DNA from: Aequorivita sinensis
GTDB lineage: Bacteria; Bacteroidota; Bacteroidia; Flavobacteriales; Flavobacteriaceae
Assembly (NCBI RefSeq): GCF_006346335.1
Contig: NZ_VDMC01000001.1
Coordinates: 611,785 to 675,784, forward strand
Direction: 5' to 3'
DNA length: 64,000 nt
Position 1 is the stretch's first letter. Every line of letters starts with the position of its first letter. The position numbers were made by a program, and so were the translations under genes. Of this stretch, positions 26,617-35,460 are shown piece by piece. The notes under the pieces are model-generated. The model did not search any database. It was not told the origin of the DNA and saw only the letters and a list, made by a program, of their open reading frames with translations.

Positions 26617-28683
26617 CTACCAAATACGCACTCTATCTTCTGGTGCAAGGTACATGCCATCTCCTTCTTTAATATCAAAGGCTTCGTAAAAAGCATCGAT
26701 GTTTAATAAAGGTTGTGTAGCTCTTACCATTCCTGGAGAGTGTGGATCTGTTTTTACTTGGTTGCGTAGCGCCTCGTCTCGAGACATGGTGCGCCAAACA
26801 GTAGCCCAACTCATAAAGAAACGTTGTTCTGGAGTAAATCCGTCGATGTTATCAGGACGTCCATTTTCTTTAAAGAAACGCTGTAATCCGTCGTAAGCGC
26901 CTAACACACCTCCTAAATCCCCAATGTTTTCGCCTAAGGTAAACTTTCCGTTGATGTAAACACTGTCAAGAACTTCAATTTTACTGTACTGCTCAGCAAG
27001 TTTATCGCCGCGCTCAGTAAAGTTTTTAAGATCTGTTTCTGTCCACCAGTTTGCTAAGTTTCCATTAGCATCAAATCGCGATCCGCTATCGTCAAAAGCG
27101 TGGGAAATTTCGTGACCAATTACGGCACCAATTCCACCGTAATTAACAGCTTCATCTGCCTTGTAATCGTAGAAAGGTGGCTGAAGGATTGCAGCTGGGA
27201 AAACGATTTCGTTGTTGAATGGATTGAAATAAGCATTTACAGTTTGCGGGCTCATTCCCCATTCGGTACGATCTACAGGCTCGTCAATTTTAGAAAGATT
27301 ATCTTTTAATCCCCAAGCTTGTACTGCAATCATATTGTCGTAATAGGTATTGCCTTCTTTTACTTGCATGTCTGAATAATCCTTCCATTTGTCTGGATAT
27401 CCAACTTTTACAGTGAATTTGTCAAGCTTTTCGTTTGCTTTTACCTTAGTGCTATCGCTCATCCAAGTTAAAGCATTAATACGGTCTTTATACGCTGCAA
27501 TTACATTTGCAATCATTTTTTCAGCTTTCTCTTTAGCTTCCGGTGGAAACATTTCATCTACGTAAAGCTTTCCTAAAGCTTCTCCAACACTTCCATTAAC
27601 AGTTGAAAGTGCACGTTCATCTGCTGGCTTTTGTGTTTTAGTTCCGTTTAAAGTAGTAGCATAGAAATCGAAGTTAGCTTTTTCAATTTCTGTGGTTAAC
27701 ATTCCTGTAGCGTTGTTTAAAGTAGACCAACGCATTACCGTTTTCCAAGTATCAAAGTCTGGTTTAGCAAACATTTGTTTCAATGTTTCCATATACTTCG
27801 GTTGCATTACGATAACAGTATCCATTTCCTTTGTAATGCCCATTCCTTTAAAGGCTTCTTTCCACTGAAGCTGCGGAAGCATTTTTTGAAGTTCGTCTAT
27901 ACTACGTGGATTGTTGAAATTTCTAAAATCACGGCTTGCAACTTTATCCAATCTTGGCGTAGCAAGTTTTGTTTCAAAAGCAAGAATAGTTTCGGCTTGT
28001 TTACGGGCAGATTCTTCTGAATCACCTAAAAACTGAAGCATTCTTGTAATGTGATCTACATACTGCTCTCTAATTTTTACAGAAGCAGGATCGGTATTGG
28101 TGTAGAAATCACGATCTGGAAGCCCTAAACTACCTGGAGTGATATATGCAGAGTTCATCGAACTGTTGCTTGGGTTTGAAAAAGCTGCAAGTCCTAAAAA
28201 TGGTTGTGAAACTTCTACAGCATTTTCACTCATTACTCTTTGAAAGTCTTCAATAGTATTTATAGAAGCAATTTTTTCAAGTGCCGGTTTTAATGGTTCG
28301 ATTCCAGCTTTGTCTCTTGCCACAGTGTCAAGCTTTGTTTCGTAAATCATTAAAGCTTTTGCTTGGTCGGTTTTTGGAGCATATTTTCCGCTCTTTCTTG
28401 CTTTTTCCAAGATGTTAAGCATGTCTTTACTTGTCTTTTTACGAAGAATTGTAAATCCAGCCCAACTAGTTTCATCGTCTGGAATTTCGTTGTTCTTCAT
28501 CCAGTTTCCGTTCACGTAGTTGTAAAAATCATCTTTTGGGTTCACGGTAGTGTCCATGTTTGCTAAGATAATTCCGTGTGGCTCAGTATCAGTTACCGCC
28601 ACTTCGGTTTTTTCTTTACAAGCGGTTGTAGCAGCTGCGATTACCGCGAAAGCTACAACGGGTTTTAAAAATTTTGTTTTCAT
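26617..28683 (-). CDS. M13-family metallopeptidase (PepO/neprilysin-like) lipoprotein
   Basis: A 688-residue zinc endopeptidase exported as a lipoprotein (AAATTACKEK, lipid Cys about residue 22). The M13 domains are complete: N-terminal helical domain with FYNYVNGNWMKNNEIP, the NAYFNPFNNEIVFPAAILQPP substrate strand, the zinc motif VIGHEISHAFDD (about residue 525), and the third ligand Glu in the GENIGDLGG stretch. The protein ends at VRIW rather than the C-terminal CxVW of vertebrate neprilysins, which is normal in bacteria. It is a monocistronic gene facing the SDR operon. Confidence 0.93.
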   Translation of the reverse strand: MKTKFLKPVVAFAVIAAATTACKEKTEVAVTDTEPHGIILANMDTTVNPKDDFYNYVNGNWMKNNEIPDDETSWAGFTILRKKTSKDMLNILEKARKSGKYAPKTDQAKALMIYETKLDTVARDKAGIEPLKPALEKIASINTIEDFQRVMSENAVEVSQPFLGLAAFSNPSNSSMNSAYITPGSLGLPDRDFYTNTDPASVKIREQYVDHITRMLQFLGDSEESARKQAETILAFETKLATPRLDKVASRDFRNFNNPRSIDELQKMLPQLQWKEAFKGMGITKEMDTVIVMQPKYMETLKQMFAKPDFDTWKTVMRWSTLNNATGMLTTEIEKANFDFYATTLNGTKTQKPADERALSTVNGSVGEALGKLYVDEMFPPEAKEKAEKMIANVIAAYKDRINALTWMSDSTKVKANEKLDKFTVKVGYPDKWKDYSDMQVKEGNTYYDNMIAVQAWGLKDNLSKIDEPVDRTEWGMSPQTVNAYFNPFNNEIVFPAAILQPPFYDYKADEAVNYGGIGAVIGHEISHAFDDSGSRFDANGNLANWWTETDLKNFTERGDKLAEQYSKIEVLDSVYINGKFTLGENIGDLGGVLGAYDGLQRFFKENGRPDNIDGFTPEQRFFMSWATVWRTMSRDEALRNQVKTDPHSPGMVRATQPLLNIDAFYEAFDIKEGDGMYLAPEDRVRIW

Positions 28684-28834
28684 TTATATTGATTTTTGTT
28701 TTTAGCGGAAGATGCTTACTTGCATGTTAAGCAAGAACTGCCCATTGTTTTCATCTTCAATTGAAATTATTAGTATTGGGCTATTTTATTTTTTCTAAGC
28801 AATAAGTTGCTCATTCGGAATTATTGTTACACTT

Positions 28835-29416
28835 CTAGTTCTTTTTATCTTGTAACTCTAGTTCAAATATAGAATCTCGAAAACGCTCTTGCTTTTTTAA
28901 TTCATTTTCTTCGTCTTCTTTTCTTTGATAATCTATTTTGTCTTTTAAAAACTTCTCATTTAAGTGAATGATTAAATTCTCCACTGCAATGTTTAGTTCT
29001 TTTACAGATTCTTGGATATTTAAAGAGTCTATATTGTCTTGATGTGATGTTTGGTATAATAATTCTGATCTAGTTTTTAGAACTAACAACCTGCTGTTTA
29101 TAGGATTTGTATTAAGCGTATCTGGAATTTTTTTAAATAGAGAATCTGAAATTTCTCTAAGCCTCACTGCATGTTCTCGTAAGTCGCGGTAGTTACTTCC
29201 GTTAGCGCTTTTTGCTTCTTGAATAAGATCTTCCAAAACTCCCCATTTTACAGCTTGTTCTTTTGCAGGTTCTGAAAGTTGAGGATATGTATAGGTTGTA
29301 TCGCCAAAAATTATAGACATATTGGTATTTGGCAATTCTACTTTTTGTTCTTCAGAATTATTTCCACAGGAAAAAAAGAAACTAATAGCTATTAAAATAG
29401 GAATTATAAACTTCAT
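28835..29416 (-). CDS. Hypothetical lipoprotein, helical
   Basis: I do not recognise this 193-residue protein. It has a lipobox (FFFSCGNNS, lipid Cys at about 17) and then mostly amphipathic helix, including a charged coiled-coil-like C-terminus (KEDEENELKKQERFRDS). TYTYPQLSEPAKEQAVKWGV is the most ordered-looking segment. Expected to be tethered to a membrane in the periplasm. It stands alone, with the next gene divergent. Confidence 0.7.
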   Translation of the reverse strand: MKFIIPILIAISFFFSCGNNSEEQKVELPNTNMSIIFGDTTYTYPQLSEPAKEQAVKWGVLEDLIQEAKSANGSNYRDLREHAVRLREISDSLFKKIPDTLNTNPINSRLLVLKTRSELLYQTSHQDNIDSLNIQESVKELNIAVENLIIHLNEKFLKDKIDYQRKEDEENELKKQERFRDSIFELELQDKKN

Positions 29417-29498
29417 AAAAAATTAAAGAACCACAAATATACTGGTTATTAACGAAATGACACGTTAATTTTTTTAAAGGGAAAGAGTTGATTATCCG

Positions 29499-29506
29499 TA
29501 TATTTG
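29499..29506 (+). promoter_or_regulatory. -7 promoter element of the threonine dehydrogenase gene
   Basis: TATATTTG fits TAnnTTTG. It lies over a possible upstream start at 29504, so transcription begins after that codon and translation must start at the ATG at 29534. Confidence 0.6.
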
Positions 29507-29533
29507 CACCTCATTTTGATAAAAAGAAAATTG

Positions 29534-30481
29534 ATGAAAAAGAGGATTCTGATTATTGGGGCCTGTGGACAAATAGGAACAGAGCTAACAATGTATTTAA
29601 GACAGAAATTTGGGTCACATAAAGTTATTGCAAGTGATATCCGTGAAGGCGATGAAGAGCTTATGAATAGTGGTCCATTCGAAATATTGGACGCTACCAA
29701 TTATGAAGCCATACAAGAGGTTGTAATTCGTTACGAAATAACTGAAGTTTATTTAATGGCAGCTATGCTTTCGGCTACTGCAGAGAAATTCCCTATGCGT
29801 GGGTGGAACTTAAATATGGATTCACTTTTTCACGTTTTAAACTTAGCTAAAGATAAAAAAGTAGAAAAGGTATTTTGGCCATCTAGTATTGCTGTTTTTG
29901 GACCTACAACTCCAAAAAATGATACCCCACAGCACACTATTATGGAGCCAAGTACGGTTTATGGAATTAGTAAACAAACTGGCGAGCGCTGGTGCGAATA
30001 TTACAATAAGCGTTATGGGGTAGATGTTAGAAGTATCCGTTACCCCGGTTTAATTAGCTACAAGACCTTACCTGGTGGTGGTACTACCGATTATGCAGTA
30101 GATATTTACCACAAGGCACTTAAGCACAAACAGTATGTTTGCTTTTTAAATGCTGAAACAACGTTACCAATGATGTTTATGGATGACGCTATTCGAGCGA
30201 CTGTGAACATTATGGAAGCCGATAAGGAAGATATTAAAATTAGAAGTTCGTATAATCTTGCTGGGATGAGTTTTGATCCTGAGGATGTTACTGCAAGTAT
30301 CAAAAAGTACATTCCAGAATTTAAAATTTCTTACGAACCAGATTTTAGACAAGATATTGCCGATAGTTGGCCACAAAGTATAGACGATAGCGAAGCTAGA
30401 AAAGATTGGGGTTGGGAAAGCAAAATTTCATTGGATGAAATGACAGAGATTATGCTTACAAATTTGAAGGATAAGTACTAA
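29534..30481 (+). CDS. L-threonine 3-dehydrogenase, SDR (GalE-like) type
   Basis: Oxidises L-threonine to 2-amino-3-ketobutyrate with NAD. The protein (315 residues from the chosen start) is an extended SDR: nucleotide motif IIGACGQIGTEL, catalytic SSIAVFG and YGISKQ (YxxxK), then the substrate region SIRYPGLISYKTLPGGGTTDYAVDIYH, which is diagnostic of the short-chain threonine dehydrogenases first described from Flavobacterium. The start at 29534 (MKKRILIIGA) is favoured over a longer frame because a -7 promoter box covers the upstream alternative. A strong terminator follows. Confidence 0.88.
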   Translation: MKKRILIIGACGQIGTELTMYLRQKFGSHKVIASDIREGDEELMNSGPFEILDATNYEAIQEVVIRYEITEVYLMAAMLSATAEKFPMRGWNLNMDSLFHVLNLAKDKKVEKVFWPSSIAVFGPTTPKNDTPQHTIMEPSTVYGISKQTGERWCEYYNKRYGVDVRSIRYPGLISYKTLPGGGTTDYAVDIYHKALKHKQYVCFLNAETTLPMMFMDDAIRATVNIMEADKEDIKIRSSYNLAGMSFDPEDVTASIKKYIPEFKISYEPDFRQDIADSWPQSIDDSEARKDWGWESKISLDEMTEIMLTNLKDKY

Positions 30482-30520
30482 TGCCTTTAATCGGCATTTG
30501 CTGAAGTTATCAATAAAAAC

Positions 30521-30554
30521 AAAAACAGGTTCAAAATTAATTGAACCTGTTTTT
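30521..30554. terminator. Bidirectional terminator between tdh and nrdA
   Basis: Arms AAAAACAGGTTCAA and TTGAACCTGTTTTT with a 6-nt loop AATTAA, followed by T residues; it separates two convergent genes. Confidence 0.92.
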
Positions 30555-30584
30555 TTATATAAAATAGTTGGCTAATCAAGAAGT

Positions 30585-32372
30585 TTACGCTTCACAACTT
30601 GCGCAATCTTTTTTCTGAGCAAACTTTTGTGCAGCATTCATACTGTGTTGGTAGTACAGTGATTTCAAACCAAGTTTCCAAGCAGTTACGTGAATTTTAT
30701 TAATCTCCTTAACTGGCATTTCTGGATGAATAATAATGTTTAAAGACTGACCTTGGTCAATGTGGTTTTGACGGTTAGCAGCTTGATAAATTAAATCCAT
30801 TTGATCGATTTCAGAATAAGTTTTAAACACATCTTTTTCTTCATCGGTTAGAAAGTCTAAGTGCTGTACAGAACCGTCGTAATCGCGAATATTCCTCCAA
30901 ACTTCAAGAGTATTCATACCTTTCTCTTCTAGTAATTTCTCTAAGAATGGATTTTTAATTGTAGTTTTTATCTTGGCGATATCTTTTACATAAATATTAG
31001 ACCAGATAGGTTCGATACCTTGTGACACTTGTCCTAAAATAAAGGCGGAGGAAGTTGTTGGTGCAATAGCATTTAAAGTAGCATTACGTCTTCCGTAACC
31101 TTTAAGTACTTCTGGTTCCCCAAATTTTTCAGCTAATTCTTCCGAAGCTTTGTACGACTTCTCTTTAATAACTCTAAATATCTCACTGTTTAAGTTATAA
31201 GTTTCTTGGCTATTTAACGGAAGCATTTTAGATTGTAATAACGAGTGCCATCCTAAAACTCCAAGTCCTAAAGAGCGGTTATCCTTAGCGAAATTATACG
31301 CGCGCTCCATAAATAGGAAGGTTTGTTTGTCTTCGCGACTATCAGAGTCACGGTAAACTTCTAGTTTTTCAATGAATTCGGTAATTACAGCATCTAAGAA
31401 ATATACCATAGTTTCAACGGCATCGGTATCTTTCCATTTGTCGTAGTGTAATAAGTTTACTGAAGATAGTACACATACAAACGACCAATTATCGTTAGAT
31501 GGTAGCATTATTTCAGTACACAAATTACTAGCGTAAATAGGTAGGTTTTTATCTTTATAAACATCTGCAGCCGAATTGTTTGCGTTGTCTTTAAAGAAGA
31601 TATAAGGGTAGCCCATTTCACCTCTTCTTTGCAATACTTTTGCCCAAATAGTACGCTTAGCTTCGTCTCCATCAATCATTTCCTGCATCCATTGGTTGGT
31701 TACAGTCACACCGTGCGTTAATTCTTGTATAGGATTCCCTTCAGTACCAATTTCTAAGAACTCCATAATGTCTGGATGCTCAACTGGTAGGTATGGTGAA
31801 AAACGACCTCTTCTAACCGAACCTTGGCTTACAACATCAACCATAGATTCAAAAAGCTGCATAATATGAACAGCGCCTGAGGCTTGACCATTATTTTTTA
31901 CTTCAGCTCCACGATGACGAATTTTTCCAAAGTACCCTGAAGTTCCTCCTCCAAGTTTAGACATCATACCAACTTCAGATTGGGTGTAAAGTATATTCCC
32001 CATATCATCGCTAACGTGCGATCCAAAACAGCTGATAGGAAGTCCTCGTTCTTTTCCAAAGTTAGACCAAACAGGTGATGCTAAAGAGAAAAACCCTTCA
32101 GACATATAATGGTAAAATTTATCAGCATAACCTGGTATTTCTAAAATTTGTTCCGCTCTATCTGCAATTTCTCTAATGCGTTCTTCTGGAGTTACCCCTG
32201 GTGTAAGGTAGCCAGAAGCTAAAAAGTTACGACTGTGTTCTGTAAGCCATTCAAAGCCTTGTTTTTCTTCACTTGTATTGTGTAGTGCTTCTTTTCTAGC
32301 GTTTACTAAGTGGTCAGTTTCTGAATTTGACGTTGTGGTCTGTGTGTCGAGGTTGGTGTTTAGTTCGTTCAT
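30585..32372 (-). CDS. nrdA: Class I ribonucleotide reductase, large (alpha) subunit
   Basis: Reduces ribonucleotides to deoxyribonucleotides. The 595-residue protein has the 10-stranded barrel motifs: LPISCFGSHVSDDM with the first redox Cys, ASNLCTEIMLPSND (radical-site Cys region), SSAFILGQVSQGIEP and the C-terminal redox pair CASCEA. It lacks any N-terminal ATP-cone; the allosteric cone is instead on NrdB. It is short for a class I alpha subunit. It begins exactly at the end of nrdB with no intergenic base, so translation is coupled, with nrdB first. Confidence 0.95.
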   Translation of the reverse strand: MNELNTNLDTQTTTSNSETDHLVNARKEALHNTSEEKQGFEWLTEHSRNFLASGYLTPGVTPEERIREIADRAEQILEIPGYADKFYHYMSEGFFSLASPVWSNFGKERGLPISCFGSHVSDDMGNILYTQSEVGMMSKLGGGTSGYFGKIRHRGAEVKNNGQASGAVHIMQLFESMVDVVSQGSVRRGRFSPYLPVEHPDIMEFLEIGTEGNPIQELTHGVTVTNQWMQEMIDGDEAKRTIWAKVLQRRGEMGYPYIFFKDNANNSAADVYKDKNLPIYASNLCTEIMLPSNDNWSFVCVLSSVNLLHYDKWKDTDAVETMVYFLDAVITEFIEKLEVYRDSDSREDKQTFLFMERAYNFAKDNRSLGLGVLGWHSLLQSKMLPLNSQETYNLNSEIFRVIKEKSYKASEELAEKFGEPEVLKGYGRRNATLNAIAPTTSSAFILGQVSQGIEPIWSNIYVKDIAKIKTTIKNPFLEKLLEEKGMNTLEVWRNIRDYDGSVQHLDFLTDEEKDVFKTYSEIDQMDLIYQAANRQNHIDQGQSLNIIIHPEMPVKEINKIHVTAWKLGLKSLYYQHSMNAAQKFAQKKDCASCEA

Positions 32373-33647
32373 TTAAAAAAGGTCATCACTGGTTATACTT
32401 TGGGTTCTTTTGCTGTAGTTTATTGAGCGTTTTACGAAGAAATCTCCGTGCTTGGTACCGATAATCTCATCGTCAAACCATTCAGTTTCCGCTAATAAAC
32501 TTTCGTCTATGTCAAATATTTTTTCAATTCCGATACTTTCAAGCGACTTGTTGAAACGATTTTTGATAAACTCGTTTACAACATTTTTTGGCAAGAAGTC
32601 TAATTCGCCATCTTCAAAAATCCAATCGATTATTCTGCTCTCGGCGATAAAAGCTTCTCTACACATTTCTTGAATCATATTGTGATAGCCTTCGTCAAAC
32701 CAATCTGGATTCTCTTCTTTAATGATTTTTATTAAGTCAATTCCAAAGTCGCCGTGAATTTGCTCTTCTTTTGAAGTAGCCTCGACCACGTTTGAAATAC
32801 CTTTCAACATGTTTTTATGCTTGTTAAAAGCCATGATAATCAAGAATTGCGAAAACAATGAAACGTGCTCGATAAAGAGGGAGAAAAGTAAAACAGATTC
32901 GGCGTAGTCCTTATTATCTTCACTTTTTGCATTTTTAAGTGCGGTTTCTAAATAGTGAACACGCATCATAATTACTGGCTTCTTCTTTAGGTTTTTAAAC
33001 TCCTCGTTTAAGCCTAATATTTCAAGAAGGTGTGAATATGCATCGTGGTGTCTAACTTCACTTTCTGCGAAGGTCGATCCTACCGATCCGATTTCTGGTT
33101 TTGGCATTCTATGGTATAAATCGCCCCAGAAGTTTTTCACTGCTACTTCAATTTGAGAAATAGCCAGCATTGTATTTTTAATAGCGTTGCGTTCTACGTC
33201 GGTAAGACGAGTTTTAAAATCTTGGATGTCGCTAGTAAAGTTGAATTCGGTGTGAATCCAATATGAATGACGAATAGCTGGAACATATTCATAAAGCGCT
33301 GGATATTCGTATGGCTTTAAATTTATTCGTTTCTCGAATATGTTTAGCTTTCGTTTTTGGGTCTGTTGATTTCTGTAAAGGATATACCCTTTTGCTAGAT
33401 CGAAAAATCCACTTTCCATCAATTTCGTTTCCACAAAATCTTGAACTTCTTCTACAGTTGGGATATATTTCCCATCCATGCTTTTTCTTTCTAGCAAAGC
33501 TTCATAAACCATCTCAGATATGCGCTTTGCATCCTCAGGTCCACCGTGATTTGCAGCGGTCATTGCTTTTAAAATTGCATCTGTAATCTTTTGTAAATGA
33601 AAGAGTTTGGTGGTAAAATCTCTTTTAATAACGTGGGTAATTTCCAT
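32373..33647 (-). CDS. nrdB: Ribonucleotide reductase small (beta) subunit with N-terminal ATP-cone
   Basis: Radical-generating subunit, 424 residues. Residues 1 to about 95 are an ATP-cone (VIKRDFTTKLFHLQKITDAI...FFDLAKGYILYR), a domain normally on NrdA. Then comes the ferritin-like core with metal ligands in SQIEVAVKNFW, FAESEVRHHDAY (Glu, His; the Tyr sits where the radical Tyr of E. coli NrdB is) and EEQIHGDFG. The same architecture in Leeuwenhoekiella blandensis NrdB was shown to respond to dATP through the beta subunit and to hold a dimanganese cofactor; both properties are inferred here. The C-terminus ITSDDLF would be the peptide that docks on NrdA. Confidence 0.94.
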   Translation of the reverse strand: MEITHVIKRDFTTKLFHLQKITDAILKAMTAANHGGPEDAKRISEMVYEALLERKSMDGKYIPTVEEVQDFVETKLMESGFFDLAKGYILYRNQQTQKRKLNIFEKRINLKPYEYPALYEYVPAIRHSYWIHTEFNFTSDIQDFKTRLTDVERNAIKNTMLAISQIEVAVKNFWGDLYHRMPKPEIGSVGSTFAESEVRHHDAYSHLLEILGLNEEFKNLKKKPVIMMRVHYLETALKNAKSEDNKDYAESVLLFSLFIEHVSLFSQFLIIMAFNKHKNMLKGISNVVEATSKEEQIHGDFGIDLIKIIKEENPDWFDEGYHNMIQEMCREAFIAESRIIDWIFEDGELDFLPKNVVNEFIKNRFNKSLESIGIEKIFDIDESLLAETEWFDDEIIGTKHGDFFVKRSINYSKRTQSITSDDLF

Positions 33648-33982
33648 AAGAATGCGTACTAAAAATTATAAATAGTATTCAAAGTATAAAGATGAAAATT
33701 ATATCGATGTGATTTGATTGATTCGTCAATTTGTTGTCAAATGGTTATTAACAATTATTTAAAGTTGAGGAAATCTTTTGGAGCCTGAACATTTCAAAGC
33801 TTAGCGTGAAAATGGTAATGAATGTTGTTTGAATTTGTGTTAGATTTTAATGAAATCCTATTTTCAAAAAGCATGCTGGAGTGATTTAAATAACAACAAT
33901 CTGGTTTCGAAATAAAAAAATAAGTTGGGAAATGCACAAAGCAAAACCCAACTTATAAATAACATTTGTTAATGTTTCTAAC
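33648..33982. other. Intergenic region upstream of nrdB
   Basis: About 335 bp. It is AT-rich, with no ORF or clear NrdR-box pair that I can see. Its far end holds the terminator of the next minus-strand gene. Confidence 0.5.
33920..33956 (-). terminator. Terminator of the T9SS protein gene
   Basis: Inverted repeat ATAAGTTGGG (33920-33929) / CCCAACTTAT (33947-33956) with a 17-nt loop, just beyond the stop codon at 33983 on the minus strand. Confidence 0.75.
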
Positions 33983-35149
33983 TTATTGAACTACTAATTT
34001 TTGAGTGTTAATTCCTTTTGTAGTTGTTGATCTAATGTAGTAAACACCAGACTGAAGATTAGCGATGTTCAAATTTGCTTCCTTCTTATTTAAATTAGTT
34101 TCTTTTAAAATCACTTTTCCAGTTGTGTCTACAATGTCAATGGCGGTAATTATATTTTTATCGCTTGAAATTGTAAATTGGTCTGTAGCAGGATTAGGGA
34201 ACATACGTAAATTGTTTGCAAATAAATTTTGATTTGAAACGCCCATTGTTCCAAGTTCTTCATAATCATAGATATAATCACAAACATAAATTAACTCACC
34301 TAAATCATTCTCGGTGTACCAGTGTTCAAGTATTGGTTTGTTAACCATTTCAACTAAACTTTTTGTTTTTGCACCGTCCTCTGGATTTACAGGTAACACT
34401 AGTTGTTCAACTATGTAATCGGTGTCGTATTCATATAAATGTTTATTTGTAACTCTACTTCCGCTTGGGGTTTTGTGTTCCCACTTAATGCAGTTTTTAT
34501 TGTCGTCGTAGTAAAACCATTCTACTCCAGGAACATACCACGCTGTTCCATCCCAAATTGACGGTTTTGAGCTTAATAATGTACCATCAGAATTGTAAGT
34601 GTATTCGATTTTCCAAGAGTCGCTCAAAGTTCCCGTTTGCCAAGTGTCTTTTACAAATTCTTCTAATTTTTTACCCTCGGCATTATAGGTAACGGTGCCA
34701 ACTTCAATCAAATCTGTTTCATTAAAGTATAGCTCCCAAGACTCAAGTTGGTTGTTGCTGTTATAAAAATATTTATAAATTCCTCCTAGCTCAAAAGTCG
34801 AGCCTCCAAAACTATTGTAATTTTTTCGGGTGGTAAGATTTCCATCTTGGTCGTATTCGTAGTCCAAATAATAAACGTGGGTCCAGTTGCCGTTTATTTG
34901 TTGATATCCATCTAGTTTAATCACATTGTTTGCTACATCGTAAGTTAAAGTATCTCTATATCTAACGTTGTCATCTATAAGAAGTGCGTCTGTAGAACTC
35001 AATAACATATCTGAGTTATAAGTGTATTTTTCATACTCAAATCCGTCTGAAGATCGATATTCAGAAAGTAAGAATTCCTTTTCGATGTTCTGAGTAAAAC
35101 CTATTGCTGTGCAAGCAAAAGACATGCAAACAAGTAAAATTTTTTTCAT
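33983..35149 (-). CDS. Secreted protein with YD-like repeats and type IX sorting domain
   Basis: A 388-residue exported protein. After a signal peptide (cut near GFTQ) the body (about 25-290) is a series of degenerate repeats built on YxYDxDGNLxxR and YTYNSDGTLLSS, like the YD/RHS-type beta-strands used in surface wraps. The last 75 residues are a Por sorting domain (MFPNPATDQFTISSDK...SGVYYIRSTTTKGINTQKLVVQ). No toxin or core domain is present, so this is a short stand-alone repeat protein on the cell surface. Role unknown. Confidence 0.82.
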   Translation of the reverse strand: MKKILLVCMSFACTAIGFTQNIEKEFLLSEYRSSDGFEYEKYTYNSDMLLSSTDALLIDDNVRYRDTLTYDVANNVIKLDGYQQINGNWTHVYYLDYEYDQDGNLTTRKNYNSFGGSTFELGGIYKYFYNSNNQLESWELYFNETDLIEVGTVTYNAEGKKLEEFVKDTWQTGTLSDSWKIEYTYNSDGTLLSSKPSIWDGTAWYVPGVEWFYYDDNKNCIKWEHKTPSGSRVTNKHLYEYDTDYIVEQLVLPVNPEDGAKTKSLVEMVNKPILEHWYTENDLGELIYVCDYIYDYEELGTMGVSNQNLFANNLRMFPNPATDQFTISSDKNIITAIDIVDTTGKVILKETNLNKKEANLNIANLQSGVYYIRSTTTKGINTQKLVVQ

Positions 35150-35460
35150 AAAAGATGTTTATTTAATTAGAGAATTAGGGTTTTGCTAACAAACTTACAT
35201 CGATTTTAATAAAACGCAAATGGATTTCATAAAATTTAAAATTGAGCTAAACCCTTGTAATAATTGACATTAACTGAATTTCCTTTTTACTATTAAAGCC
35301 TTGGATATCAATGTAACTCTGTTGTTTCTAAGGTTGAATATTCAAGAATAAACTGCTAGTTATTGGAATTTGAATAAATATATCTATGGAAATAATCCAA
35401 GATAAAAAGGATAAATTCCAACATAGTGTTTAACTTTGAAATTAATAATTCAACTTCAGT
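35150..35460. promoter_or_regulatory. Divergent intergenic region before the radical SAM gene
   Basis: About 310 bp, AT-rich. The only element I can support is the -7 box TAACTTTG at 35431-35438, 23 bp before the ATG at 35461. Confidence 0.5.

Noticed and set aside
29504..29533. Upstream start for the threonine dehydrogenase
   Set aside because: The codon lies inside the -7 box; the ATG at 29534 gives the normal Rossmann N-terminus.
33648..33982. NrdR-box pair upstream of nrdB
   Set aside because: I could not find two properly spaced boxes resembling the NrdR consensus.
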